Source: Phycisphaerae bacterium
GTDB taxonomy: Bacteria; Planctomycetota; Phycisphaerae; UBA1845; Fen-1342
DNA: 64,000 bases
Direction of reading: 5' to 3'
Assembly (NCBI GenBank): GCA_030428945.1
Contig: JAUIEC010000009.1
Span: 1-64,000, forward strand
Below the pieces are notes generated by a model. It did no database searches, was not told where the DNA came from, and saw nothing but the letters and a program-made list of their open reading frames with translations. Positions 1 to 8,300 of this stretch are shown here, piece by piece. The position numbers and the translations under genes are program-made. Position 1 is the stretch's first letter. Each line of letters begins with the position of its first letter.

Positions 1-190
1 GCGCAACCACGCGATGTCCAGGAACGCGCCGCCATGGGGGCTCCCTCGCCCGCTCTTCACCTCGTTCAGGATCCGCCGCGCGACGTGATCCCGGGTGAGG
101 AGTTCAGGGGGCCGCTTGGCCTCGGGGTCGCCGGTGCAGTACCGCCAGCCCTCTTCTTCGGTCTCGGCGGTCTGGCCCTGATTCGTCGCC
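1..190 (-). CDS. Fragment resembling a succinate dehydrogenase/fumarate reductase flavoprotein subunit (partial)
   Basis: Read on the minus strand and leaving the window at base 1, the sequence contains RDHVARRILNEV followed by SGRGSPHGG and FLDI. This is the pattern I know from SdhA/FrdA flavoproteins (RDVVAR-x-I, then GRGSPHGG-x-xLDI) after the FAD-binding region. No start codon or ribosome binding site is visible upstream, and the frame runs into what looks like the tail of a different gene and a terminator. I infer an internal fragment, not an intact gene. The similarity is from memory of the family, so confidence is moderate. Confidence 0.4.
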
Positions 191-195
191 GCTAA
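1..195 (+). CDS. 3' end of a PEP-CTERM-like secreted protein (partial, start off the window)
   Basis: The frame open from base 1 ends at TAA 193-195. Its last residues, LFFGLGGLALIRRR, look like the membrane helix and Arg cluster of a PEP-CTERM sorting tail, and a strong terminator follows at once. The upstream residues do not look like a PEP-CTERM protein, and no PEP motif stands at the expected place: VPP occurs instead. The same DNA read on the minus strand resembles a flavoprotein, so only the last 15-20 residues are credible as this gene. A junction or assembly artefact near 125-150 is possible. Confidence 0.45.
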   Translation, partial: AQPRDVQERAAMGAPSPALHLVQDPPRDVIPGEEFRGPLGLGVAGAVPPALFFGLGGLALIRRR

Positions 196-221
196 AACGG
201 ACGTCGGAATCAAGAAAAAAG

Positions 222-258
222 AGGGCCGTTTCCCGCCTGGGAGGCGGCCCTTTTTCTT
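222..258. terminator. Bidirectional rho-independent terminator
   Basis: The arms AGGGCCG (222-228) and CGGCCCT (245-251) pair perfectly, with an inner TCCC/GGGA stem. The plus-strand arm is followed by TTTTCTTT and the left arm is preceded by an A-rich run, so it can work in both directions. It closes the gene ending at 195. Confidence 0.85.
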
Positions 259-331
259 TGCGGCAGATAGGCTTACGTGCAGTCTACGACATTGCCGCAG
301 GGGTGCCCCGGGGGTCCGGGCCATTATCGGA

Positions 332-360
332 TTGACATCCGGGCCGGGGGTGGACTATAA
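332..360 (+). promoter_or_regulatory. Sigma-70 type promoter for the first complete PEP-CTERM gene
   Basis: A perfect TTGACA (332-337) is followed after 17 bases by CTATAA (355-360), or after 18 by TATAAG. Transcription would start near 367, about 58 bases before the chosen ATG at 425. Confidence 0.7.
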
Positions 361-424
361 GGGCCCTTGGAGAGAAGCATCTCCGTTTTCGACACGGATG
401 ATAAGCAGGATGAGGAGAGAAGTA

Positions 425-1162
425 ATGGGAGTGCAGCTTGCCAGGCTCCGAGGTCTGCTCGGGGCGGCGACGGTTCTCGGACTCGCCGGGACGGCCTTCG
501 GCCAGGTCTCGTCGACGTTCCTGACCGTAACGGCCACCAATTCGGAAGGAACCGCTTCCTTTGACGTAGACACGGCCGACGCGACGTTTGCGTCCGGCGT
601 CTACACTTGGAATGGTTCCGGCGCTCTGATGGACGGACCAACGCAGATTGCGAACCTGAACAACACGTCCGTCACGGTCAACACGAACTTCAACGCGATC
701 TTCGTGAACTTCAACGTGGATGCCGGTCTGAGTGACACGGTCTTCACGGTGACCTCGGCGACGCTGGCGACCCCGCTGGTGCTGCCGGAGGGCACGGCCT
801 CGGGCGGCATCAACGTCACCGACCAGAACTCGCAGTTCGGCGGCGGCGTGCTCGCGACGGGCAACAACGTCAACAACGAGATTTACCTGGCGCAGTACAA
901 CGGCTCGACGGAGTTCCTCTCGGGGATTTCGTCGGTCGCGAATGATCCGGGCGTTCTGACCGGCTCCGATTCGGTCAGCAGCGGCGGCTTCGTTCCGATC
1001 GGTGCTCCGATCAGCGACATCAGCGTCGAGTACTCCTTCGTGCTCAGCGCCGAAGACAACGCCACCGGTAACGGCGTCTTCGCGGTCCAGGGCATTCCGG
1101 AACCCGGTACGCTGGCTCTGCTGGCGCTCGGTGGCCTGGCTGCCTTCCGTCGCCGCGGATAG
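425..1162 (+). CDS. PEP-CTERM sorting-domain secreted protein
   Basis: A 245-residue exported protein of unknown role. The N-terminus (MGVQLARLRG then a hydrophobic stretch ending AGTAFGQ) is a Sec signal peptide. The C-terminus has PEPGTLALLALGG followed by FRRR, the PEP-CTERM tripartite signal that an exosortase processes in families that have one. The middle is Ser/Thr/Asn/Val-rich, probably beta structure, with no recognised domain. ATG 425 was chosen because AGGAG lies 6 bases upstream and the signal peptide starts there; an upstream TTG at 332 in the same frame falls inside the -35 box. A 10-bp hairpin follows the gene. Confidence 0.8.
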   Translation: MGVQLARLRGLLGAATVLGLAGTAFGQVSSTFLTVTATNSEGTASFDVDTADATFASGVYTWNGSGALMDGPTQIANLNNTSVTVNTNFNAIFVNFNVDAGLSDTVFTVTSATLATPLVLPEGTASGGINVTDQNSQFGGGVLATGNNVNNEIYLAQYNGSTEFLSGISSVANDPGVLTGSDSVSSGGFVPIGAPISDISVEYSFVLSAEDNATGNGVFAVQGIPEPGTLALLALGGLAAFRRRG

Positions 1163-1230
1163 ACGCGCTTCACATCACCAGCCCGGTCTTCGGGCGGTGT
1201 GCTGCACTGACGTGATCGATCAACGCCGGG

Positions 1231-1255
1231 AGGCCGCGGTTTACCACCGCGGCCT
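1231..1255 (+). terminator. Strong hairpin after the PEP-CTERM gene, no U tract
   Basis: AGGCCGCGGT (1231-1240) and ACCGCGGCCT (1246-1255) form a perfect 10-bp stem with a 5-base loop, between the stop at 1162 and the next start at 1295. No T run follows, so it may be a rho-type 3' end, an mRNA stabiliser or an attenuator rather than an intrinsic terminator. Confidence 0.5.
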
Positions 1256-1294
1256 CGCCGGGCACGTCCCCGACACATGTGCAGGAGGCTCATT

Positions 1295-2062
1295 GTGCAA
1301 GGGCTCCCATCTCGGCTTCTCGTCTCTCTGATATGCACCGGCCTGCTGGCCGGATCGGCTTCGGCCGACATCCTGGATCCGTCGCAGTTCTTTACGATCC
1401 AGGTCTCGAACAGTTCCGGGCAGGGCAGCTACTCGGTCCCGATCAACACCGATGGTGAAGGATCGGTCCAGTGGCAGATGGACCCCGGCCCGATCGTCAT
1501 CCAGGACGACGTCACCGGTACGCCGATCGCCACGCTCGCGACCAGTTCCTTCGGGATCGTCGCCGAACCGCGGGCGCGGGTGGACTTCGCGTTCACGATC
1601 GTCAGTGGTGCCGAAGATACGCTCGTGGAAGCCCAGTCGCCGCTCCTGGCGGTCGGCGGGCAGGACACGCTGGCACGCTCGTCGGTCGCGTTCGAACTGA
1701 TCGACGGCGGCGACGGCCAGGCGACCATGACCTCGGCGGCCACGCCGCTCGGGACCGGTGCGTTCCGGGCCCGGTACAACGGTGCCGGCGACGCCGGCCA
1801 GACGTTCGCGCACATGATCTACCAGATGCAGATCAGCGGCGGTGCGGGCAGCACGCTGAACGCGAACAAGAACTTTCCCAACTTCGGTTTCGGGACGGTC
1901 CCCGCTGACGTGGATGACATGAGCATGGACATGTCGTTCACCCTGACACCCGGCGACGCACTGATCGCGTCGGGCACGATGGAACTCAGCGTCTCCGCAC
2001 CGGAACCCGCGACGCTGATGCTGCTGCTCGCGGGCGGCCTGCTCGGCACGCGGCGGCGCTGA
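1295..2062 (+). CDS. PEP-CTERM secreted protein, paralogue of the next gene
   Basis: A 255-residue protein with a signal peptide (cut expected after GSASA) and a C-terminal PEPATLMLLLAGGLLG plus RRR, a PEP-CTERM tail. The central 200 residues have no domain I can name but clearly match the following gene: both have VAFELIDGGDG/VSFALTDGSDG, then QTFAHMIYQM/QTFTSMIYQM, then MSFTLTPGDAL/VSFTLTPNDLF. Start GTG 1295 has AGGAGG 6 bases upstream; an in-frame ATG at 1277 lies before this site and is less likely. Function unknown; probably surface-exposed or matrix-associated. Confidence 0.75.
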   Translation: MQGLPSRLLVSLICTGLLAGSASADILDPSQFFTIQVSNSSGQGSYSVPINTDGEGSVQWQMDPGPIVIQDDVTGTPIATLATSSFGIVAEPRARVDFAFTIVSGAEDTLVEAQSPLLAVGGQDTLARSSVAFELIDGGDGQATMTSAATPLGTGAFRARYNGAGDAGQTFAHMIYQMQISGGAGSTLNANKNFPNFGFGTVPADVDDMSMDMSFTLTPGDALIASGTMELSVSAPEPATLMLLLAGGLLGTRRR

Positions 2063-2096
2063 TCAGACGCCGGCGAAGGCTCGCGGTATGTTGAGC

Positions 2097-2129
2097 GCGA
2101 CTGCGCCGTTCGATCGAACGCGCAGTCGC
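2097..2129. repeat. Long inverted repeat between paralogous secreted-protein genes
   Basis: GCGACTGCG (2097-2105) and CGCAGTCGC (2121-2129) are perfect complements flanking GTTCGATCGAAC, itself a 12-base palindrome. The element lies 25 bases before the next start. It could be a 3' end for the upstream gene, a leader hairpin or a protein-binding site; no T tract follows. Confidence 0.6.
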
Positions 2130-2153
2130 GGCTCGTGAGGCTGGAGGGGTAGC

Positions 2154-3044
2154 ATGAGAAGTTTATTCGGACTTATGTCCGTTGTGTGTCTCGGTCTGCC
2201 TGCCTGGGCCGGCCAGTGGGACGCGCTGTCGATCGAGGTTCATTCGCCCAGCGGGACGGACACCTACGCGGTTAGTATCGCCAACGGCGTGCTGACGGTG
2301 GATGGTGATCGCCTGGAGTGGAACCTCAGCACACCCGTGACGCTGGTCGGCACCGGTGGAGAGACCATCGCGACGATCGCGTCCGCGTCGTATGCCTACC
2401 AGTTCAGCCCCCGCGCCACCGTCGAGATGGACTTCGCGATCCTCAGCGGCAGCCAGGCGATCGAGGTCTACGCCGATTCGCCGATCCTGCCGTTCCCGAC
2501 CGTTCCCGACACCCTCGCCGAAGCACGCGCCGCGGTCTCGTTCGCGCTGACCGATGGCAGCGACGGCTTCGCCGAAATGGTCTCGCTCGGCATGCCGGTC
2601 GGTGTGGGTGCCTATCGCGGACGGGTCAACGACGGCCAGACGTTCACCAGCATGATCTACCAGATGGCCGTCCAGGCCCAGCCGGGAATGCCGGCCGGGA
2701 CCGTCAACGCCAACGGTGCCTTCCCGACCATCGGGTACGCCCCGCTGGGAATTGACGTGTCGCAACTGAGTACGGACGTTTCCTTCACGTTGACGCCGAA
2801 CGACCTGTTTATCGTGGACGCCGAGATGGGAATCAGCGAGCCGGTCCCGGGCCTGACCTGTCCCGGCGACCTGAACGCGAACGGCGGCGTCGACCTGGGT
2901 GATCTGACGATCTTCCTGAATGCCTATGGTGCCTGCGCGACGCAGAGCAGTTACGTGCCGCAGGCGGACCTGAACAGTGACAGTTGCATCACGCTTCAGG
3001 ACCTCGGTGAGTTGTTGACGCTTTTTGGTGACAGTTGTCAGTAG
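2154..3044 (+). CDS. Secreted protein with dockerin-like C-terminus, paralogue of the preceding gene
   Basis: A 296-residue protein with a signal peptide (MRSLFGLMSV to AWAGQ). Residues 25-230 are homologous to the upstream PEP-CTERM protein. From about residue 238 the sequence changes to a dockerin type I-like pair: CPGDLNANGGVDLGDLTIFL and then ADLNSDSCITLQDLGELL. Each has the Asp/Asn-rich calcium-binding loop and following helix. In this phylum such modules are common without classical cellulosomes, so the partner is unknown. GGAGGGG precedes the ATG. The gene ends just before the next gene. Confidence 0.75.
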   Translation: MRSLFGLMSVVCLGLPAWAGQWDALSIEVHSPSGTDTYAVSIANGVLTVDGDRLEWNLSTPVTLVGTGGETIATIASASYAYQFSPRATVEMDFAILSGSQAIEVYADSPILPFPTVPDTLAEARAAVSFALTDGSDGFAEMVSLGMPVGVGAYRGRVNDGQTFTSMIYQMAVQAQPGMPAGTVNANGAFPTIGYAPLGIDVSQLSTDVSFTLTPNDLFIVDAEMGISEPVPGLTCPGDLNANGGVDLGDLTIFLNAYGACATQSSYVPQADLNSDSCITLQDLGELLTLFGDSCQ

Positions 3045-3063
3045 ATCTGGTGGTTGGTGCGGC

Positions 3064-4635
3064 GTGTCTTCAAGCGGAGTGACAGCAAACGTGTTAGCTG
3101 TACTGGTGGCCTGTCTGCTGGTAGCGCCCGGTGCGGGCGGAGAAGCCGATCTGCCCGGCAATGGTGGCGAACTCGGCGTTGAACTTCCGGTCATGCTGTG
3201 CTGCTCGACGCTGGCGCCGGCGGATCTGCCGCTGTCGGTCAACGAAGCGGCGATCACCGATGTCGAGGCCTTCGCCTTCGACGACGACGGACTGCTCGAT
3301 CTGGCGGTCGCCTGGTACGCCAACGATCCCGCCACCCCGATGCTGCGACGTCGCTTCCTGACGATCTATCGGGGAATCGGATCCGGCTTTGACGAAGTGA
3401 TTCAGATCGACCTTTACCGGCCGTCGACCTTCCCGTTCCCGCTCGATGACTCCGTCTTCGACAACGGCAGCGGCGAAGTCGTCGTCGGCGACTACGACGG
3501 CGACGGGGACCAGGACCTCGCCGTGCTGCCGTACTTCAGCGCCGAAATCTGGTTCATCGAGAACCTCGGCGACGGCGCCTACGCCCCGCACTACAAGTAC
3601 ATCTTCGGACAGTTCGGCGGCGGGTTCCTGACGCCTCCCGAAGGGGCCGCCGCGGACTTCGACGGCGACGGCCGCGATGATCTCGTCTACGTCGCCAACC
3701 CGACGCCCGACGCCTCGGGGCAACTGCACTTCTGGAAGACCGCCGGGCCGCTGTCGGCCATGGCACGCGTCAACTGGCAGGGCTTCGAAGGCGGTGTACC
3801 GACGACCGACACGCTCGGTCTGGCCGTCGGCGATTTCGACGGCGACAGTCGCCCCGACGTCGCCTTCACCGCCCGCGAACAGATCGCCGAGGTGCCGGTC
3901 ATCGTGATCTGGCACGGCCTGGACACCACGGCCCAGGAATTCGCCGTGCACCTGGTCTATCCGACCCATTACTCGGCCGACATCGTCGCCGTGCAGCGTC
4001 GGGCCTGTGGCGCGGACCTGATCGCCGACGACCGCGCCAACGGTCGCTTCGTCACGCTCTGGACCAACAACTGCACCGGTTCGCTCGGGTTCACCTCGCA
4101 GGGGCGCACGATCGGACTGGCCGGCGGTGCCAACGACTTCGGGCTCGTCCTGCAGGCCGCGGACGTCAACGGCGACGGTCGCCTGGACGTGGTGGCCCGT
4201 CAGCGCCGGGCGACTGCCGAGGAATCCGACCAGGTCGAACTGCTGCTCTGGAACGGCGTCGATCGCGAATTCGTCATCGACTCCGAAGCGATCAACACCG
4301 GCGGGTACGAGAACTTCGCCGGTAACCAGATCCTGCGGCCGCGCAACCTGGTCGTCGCCGACCTGCATGGCGACAGCCGACCGGAAATCGTCAGTGGCTT
4401 CGTGGGAATCATCCAGCCCGGAACCGAGCCGCGCCTCGAAATCGCCGTCTGGAACAACGGCTGCATGGCCGACATCGACGGCTCCGGAAGCGTCGGCCTG
4501 TCGGACCTGTCGATCCTGCTCGACGGGGGCATGGGTTTCCCGACCGCGGACCTGAACCGCGACGGCGTCGTCGATTACCTGTCCGACCTGGCCCTTTTGC
4601 TGGCCGACTGGGGCTGCCAGGAAGTCCGGCCGTAA
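3064..4635 (+). CDS. Secreted FG-GAP/VCBS repeat protein with dockerin-like C-terminus
   Basis: About 520 residues: a hydrophobic export signal, then a beta-propeller built of FG-GAP/VCBS repeats, visible as VGDYDGDGDQDLAV, ADFDGDGRDDLVYV, VGDFDGDSRPDVAF and ADVNGDGRLDVVAR. Such repeats fold like integrin-alpha blades and bind calcium. The last 60 residues (ADIDGSGSVGLSDLSILL, ADLNRDGVVD) are dockerin-like and related to the end of the preceding gene. The start is uncertain: GTG codons at 3064, 3079 and 3091 are all possible, and none has an ideal ribosome binding site. Likely an extracellular binding or adhesion protein; ligand unknown. Confidence 0.7.
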   Translation: MSSSGVTANVLAVLVACLLVAPGAGGEADLPGNGGELGVELPVMLCCSTLAPADLPLSVNEAAITDVEAFAFDDDGLLDLAVAWYANDPATPMLRRRFLTIYRGIGSGFDEVIQIDLYRPSTFPFPLDDSVFDNGSGEVVVGDYDGDGDQDLAVLPYFSAEIWFIENLGDGAYAPHYKYIFGQFGGGFLTPPEGAAADFDGDGRDDLVYVANPTPDASGQLHFWKTAGPLSAMARVNWQGFEGGVPTTDTLGLAVGDFDGDSRPDVAFTAREQIAEVPVIVIWHGLDTTAQEFAVHLVYPTHYSADIVAVQRRACGADLIADDRANGRFVTLWTNNCTGSLGFTSQGRTIGLAGGANDFGLVLQAADVNGDGRLDVVARQRRATAEESDQVELLLWNGVDREFVIDSEAINTGGYENFAGNQILRPRNLVVADLHGDSRPEIVSGFVGIIQPGTEPRLEIAVWNNGCMADIDGSGSVGLSDLSILLDGGMGFPTADLNRDGVVDYLSDLALLLADWGCQEVRP

Positions 4636-4724
4636 CCGGCGACACCGAGACTGCATCCGTGAACAGGTGAAGCGCGGGCCGGGCCGATTCCGCTGGTGGC
4701 GGGTGCGGCCCTGTTCGCTTTCCT

Positions 4725-5387
4725 TCAGGTCCCCGCCTTGTTGAGGACGCCGACCGACCAGGTGCTCGGATCCGCGTTCCATCCCAGCGAATCCGCCGTG
4801 CTGAGCGTCTGGCCGCCCAGTTCCAGGTCCTTGATCTTGTAGAAGACCCCCAGGCGGTTGTGCTCGGCAGGGTCCCAGCCGTACAGGCAGCCGGCCGGAA
4901 TGTGAACTTCGACGTAGTACCCGACTCGTCCGCTGCGGGTGGCGACCTGCACGTCGCTCGGGTCGATGCCGGGCGGGCTTTCCTTCGCGCGGCTCATCCG
5001 GTGCAGCCCCACCACCGGCGACGATTTGCGGTCTTCCGAGCGCGGCAGGACGTAGAAGAAGTGGCAGTAGCGCGACCCGCGCTTGTTCTCGCGGGCGTCG
5101 CGCGTGTCGACGCAGATCCGCAGGCCGTCCTGCTTCCACCACTGCTTCGGATTGCAGCGCAGCGGACTCCGCCGGTACGGAACGTCGAAGCCGAAGAACA
5201 GGCCGCTGTCGTGCCAGCCCCAGTACACGTCCGCGAACGGTTCCTCGTCCTCGAGGTACGCCAGGCACGGCACCTCGCACTCCGCCGGCCACTTCCGCAC
5301 GTCGCCGTCCATCGGCAGCGGCTCCGCCAGCCGCGGAATCTGCAGTTCGAACCGGAACAGGGCCCGCGTCGGCAGTTCGTCAATCAT
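4725..5387 (-). CDS. CBM9-like carbohydrate-binding-family protein
   Basis: A 220-residue protein. LPMDGDVRKWP near residue 24, then VYWGWHDSGLFFGFDV, and later GYYVEVHIPAGCL and GVFYKIKDLEL follow the carbohydrate-binding module family 9-like beta-sandwich pattern (DG-x-xxxxW opening, then D-x-LYFAF and E-x-xIP). No signal peptide is seen, so it is probably cytoplasmic and may not bind sugar. Its ATG overlaps the TGA of uvrA (ATGA), so it is translated from the uvrA mRNA. The link to DNA repair is positional only. Confidence 0.6.
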   Translation of the reverse strand: MIDELPTRALFRFELQIPRLAEPLPMDGDVRKWPAECEVPCLAYLEDEEPFADVYWGWHDSGLFFGFDVPYRRSPLRCNPKQWWKQDGLRICVDTRDARENKRGSRYCHFFYVLPRSEDRKSSPVVGLHRMSRAKESPPGIDPSDVQVATRSGRVGYYVEVHIPAGCLYGWDPAEHNRLGVFYKIKDLELGGQTLSTADSLGWNADPSTWSVGVLNKAGT

Positions 5388-8300
5388 CGCGATACCTTCT
5401 TCCTGCCGCCGGGGCGACGCGGCTTGCGCCCGGACCGCGGCCGGCCGACGATGCTCTCGAAGTACACCTTCGCCGCCTCGGCCAGGAACTTGCGGAAGGC
5501 CTTCGTTTCGATTTCGGCCTGGTCGTACGGATAGACGACGACGGCGTCGTATCCGTCGCGGCGGCTGCGGACGTCGACGCGGCTCCAGTCGCCGTAGGTC
5601 TGCAGGTCCTCACGTTCGTCGAGGGTCTTGAGTCCCAGCCTCTCGTCCAGTTCCCGCCAGTCGAAATGCCCTTTCGGGGCCCGGAAGTACAGTTCCAGCA
5701 GCCATTCGCCGCCGGTCAGAGCGTGCATGAACCAGGTCGGCGCACCGGCCGCCGTGATCTCGACGCTGGCCCGGTTGTTCCAGTTGGTCGGCTCGAAGCC
5801 GTCGATCTTCTCGACCTGGGCGACGACGTACTCGAGGGCCGCCGCTTCCCACTGGCGTGGACGCCCGTTGCGGTCGGTCCGCTGGGCCACGTGCCACATC
5901 CGCCCGTCGGTCTGCCACGGCATCTGCACGTTCTTCCCGACGTTGCCGAAGCCACCCTTCTCGGCCGCAAGCTGGGCGGCGGCGTAGGCGTTCGGGTCGA
6001 AGCGGTCGCGTTCGTCGCGCTGCCCGGCCGCCAGCACGTCGGCGAGGATCACGCCGGTGTGGGACTGGGGCAGGGCGGCGATCTGCTCGGGGGTTCCGGC
6101 ACCGACCAGCAGGCCGCCGTCGGCACCGGCTTCGGGGCCGAGATCGAGCAGCCAGTCGGCGTTGGTCAGTACGTCGAGGTTGTGCTCGATGACAATCACG
6201 GTGTTGCCGAGGTCGACCAGCCGATGCAGCACCTCCAGCAGTTTGCGGACGTCCTCGAAGTGCAGCCCGGTGGTCGGCTCGTCGAGAATGAACAGCGTCC
6301 GCCCGGTGTCGGGCCGGCTCAGTTCGTTCGCCAGCTTGACCCGCTGGGCCTCGCCGCCGGACAGCGTCGGGGCCGGCTGTCCGAGTTGGACGTAGTCGAG
6401 CCCGACGTCGGCCAGCATCTGCAGGATCCGCCGCACCTTGGGTACGTTCTCGAACAGGTCGAGCGCTTCGCGGACGCGCATTTCGAGCACGTCGGCGATG
6501 TTGCGACCCTTGAAGCGGACTTCGAGCGTCTCGGGATCGTAGCGCCGCCCGTGGCAGACTTCGCACTCGACCCACACGTCCGGCATGAAGTGCATCTCGA
6601 TGCAGCGCTGCCCGTAGCCCTCGCAGGCCTCGCAGCGCCCGCCCGGGCGGTTGAAGCTGAACCGCCGCGCGTCGTAGCCGCGCACCTTGCTGTCCGGGAC
6701 CCGGGCGAACAACTCGCGGATCAGGTCGAACGCGCCCGTGTAGGTGGCCGGGTTGCTCGACGGCGTGGTGCCCAGCGGCGACTGGTCCGACATGACGACC
6801 TTGTCGAGGTGCTCCAGACCCTGCAGTTCACGATGCCCGCCGACCGAGTGGCTCGCGTTCTGCAGGCGATTGGCCGCCGCCGGGTACAGCACGTCGTTGA
6901 TCAGCGAACTCTTGCCCGAGCCGGATACGCCGGTCACGCCGATCAGCCGCCCCAGCGGGAAGGCCACGTCCAGGTTCCGCAGGTTGTTGTGCCGGGCGCC
7001 CAGCACCTGCAGCCAGCCGGTCACCGGCCCGTCCGGGGCCGCCGGAGTGGCCGCGACCTTCGGCCGGCCGCGTCGCGTCTTCGGGGGCTTCTTCCGGGGC
7101 GGGGGCTGCTGCGGCACGGGGCGTCGGTTGCTGGGAATCGTGATCGCCTCGGCGCCGCGCAGGTAGCCGGCCGTCCGCGAACGGGGGAAGCGTCGGGCGC
7201 TGGCCGGGCGTGCGAGTCGGGCGGGCGGTGCCTGGGCGACGATTTCACCGCCGCCGCTGCCGGCCTCGGGGCCGAAGTCCAGCAGTCCGTCGGCCGAGGC
7301 GATCACGTCGCGGTCGTGTTCGACCATCAGGACGGTGTTGCCGAGATCGCGCAGGCGTTGGATCGCCTTGATCAGGCGCCGCGTGTCGCGCGGGTGCAGC
7401 CCGATGGTCGGCTCGTCGAGGACGTACAGCACGCCGGAGAGTCCGCTGCCGATCTGGCTGGCGAGCCGGATCCGCTGGGCCTCGCCGCCGGACAGCGTCG
7501 GGGCGGCCCGGTGCAGGGTCAGGTACTCCAGTCCGACATCCAGCAGGAAGCGCAGCCGGTTGCGGATTTCGATCAGCAGTTCGCCCGCGATCCGCCGCTC
7601 CGACGGCGACAGGCGCAGCTTCTTGAAGAACCCGGCCGCCTCGGTCAGGGTCGCGTTGCACAGGTCGACGATCGTGCGTCCGCCAAGCTGCATGGCGGCC
7701 GCGTCGGCCCGCAGGCGTCCACCGCGGCAGCGGATGCAGGGGATGTCGGTGATCGAATTCTGCAGTCGGTGCCGCAGCGTCCAACTGTTACGGGTGGCGG
7801 CGTCGATGGCCGGGAAGAAGCCGCGCCACTGGAAACGGACGTCGGCGAAGACGGCCTGCCCGTCGACCCAGTCCTTTTCGTAGCCGAACATCAGGGCCTG
7901 TTTCTGCGGGGCGGTCCAGTCGGACAGGGGGGTATCGGGCGGCACGTCGAGGGCCGCGCACAGGGCGAGCAGCAGTTTGCCGAGTTGCGAGCGCTTGTCG
8001 ACCGAATCCCACCCGGCGATCGCGCCGCGGAACAGGCTGCGGGTCGGCTCGACGATGATGTCGCGCTCCGGCGCGCCGCGCTGCATGCCCAGCCCTTCGC
8101 AGGTCTCGCACCAGCCCATCTGGCTGTTGAAGCTGAAGTTGTGCGGCGACAGTTCCTCGAAGCTCAGGTCGCACCGCAGGCAGGCCAGCTTCTGCGAGAA
8201 CATGAACTCCTTCTCGGGCAGGTGTTCGGTGCGTCCGTCCGCTTCGCCGTCCTCGGGGACGATCTCGAAGGCCTCGCTGATCAGCGTCATCATGCCGTCG

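Noticed and set aside
332..424. An upstream TTG start for the first PEP-CTERM protein
   Set aside because: The TTG is part of the -35 hexamer TTGACA; the signal peptide and AGGAG site fit ATG 425.
4636..4724. Intrinsic terminator between the convergent FG-GAP and CBM9-like genes (GGGCCG/CGGCCC arms)
   Set aside because: The stem is interrupted, the loop is long and no T tract follows, so it is not convincing enough to list.
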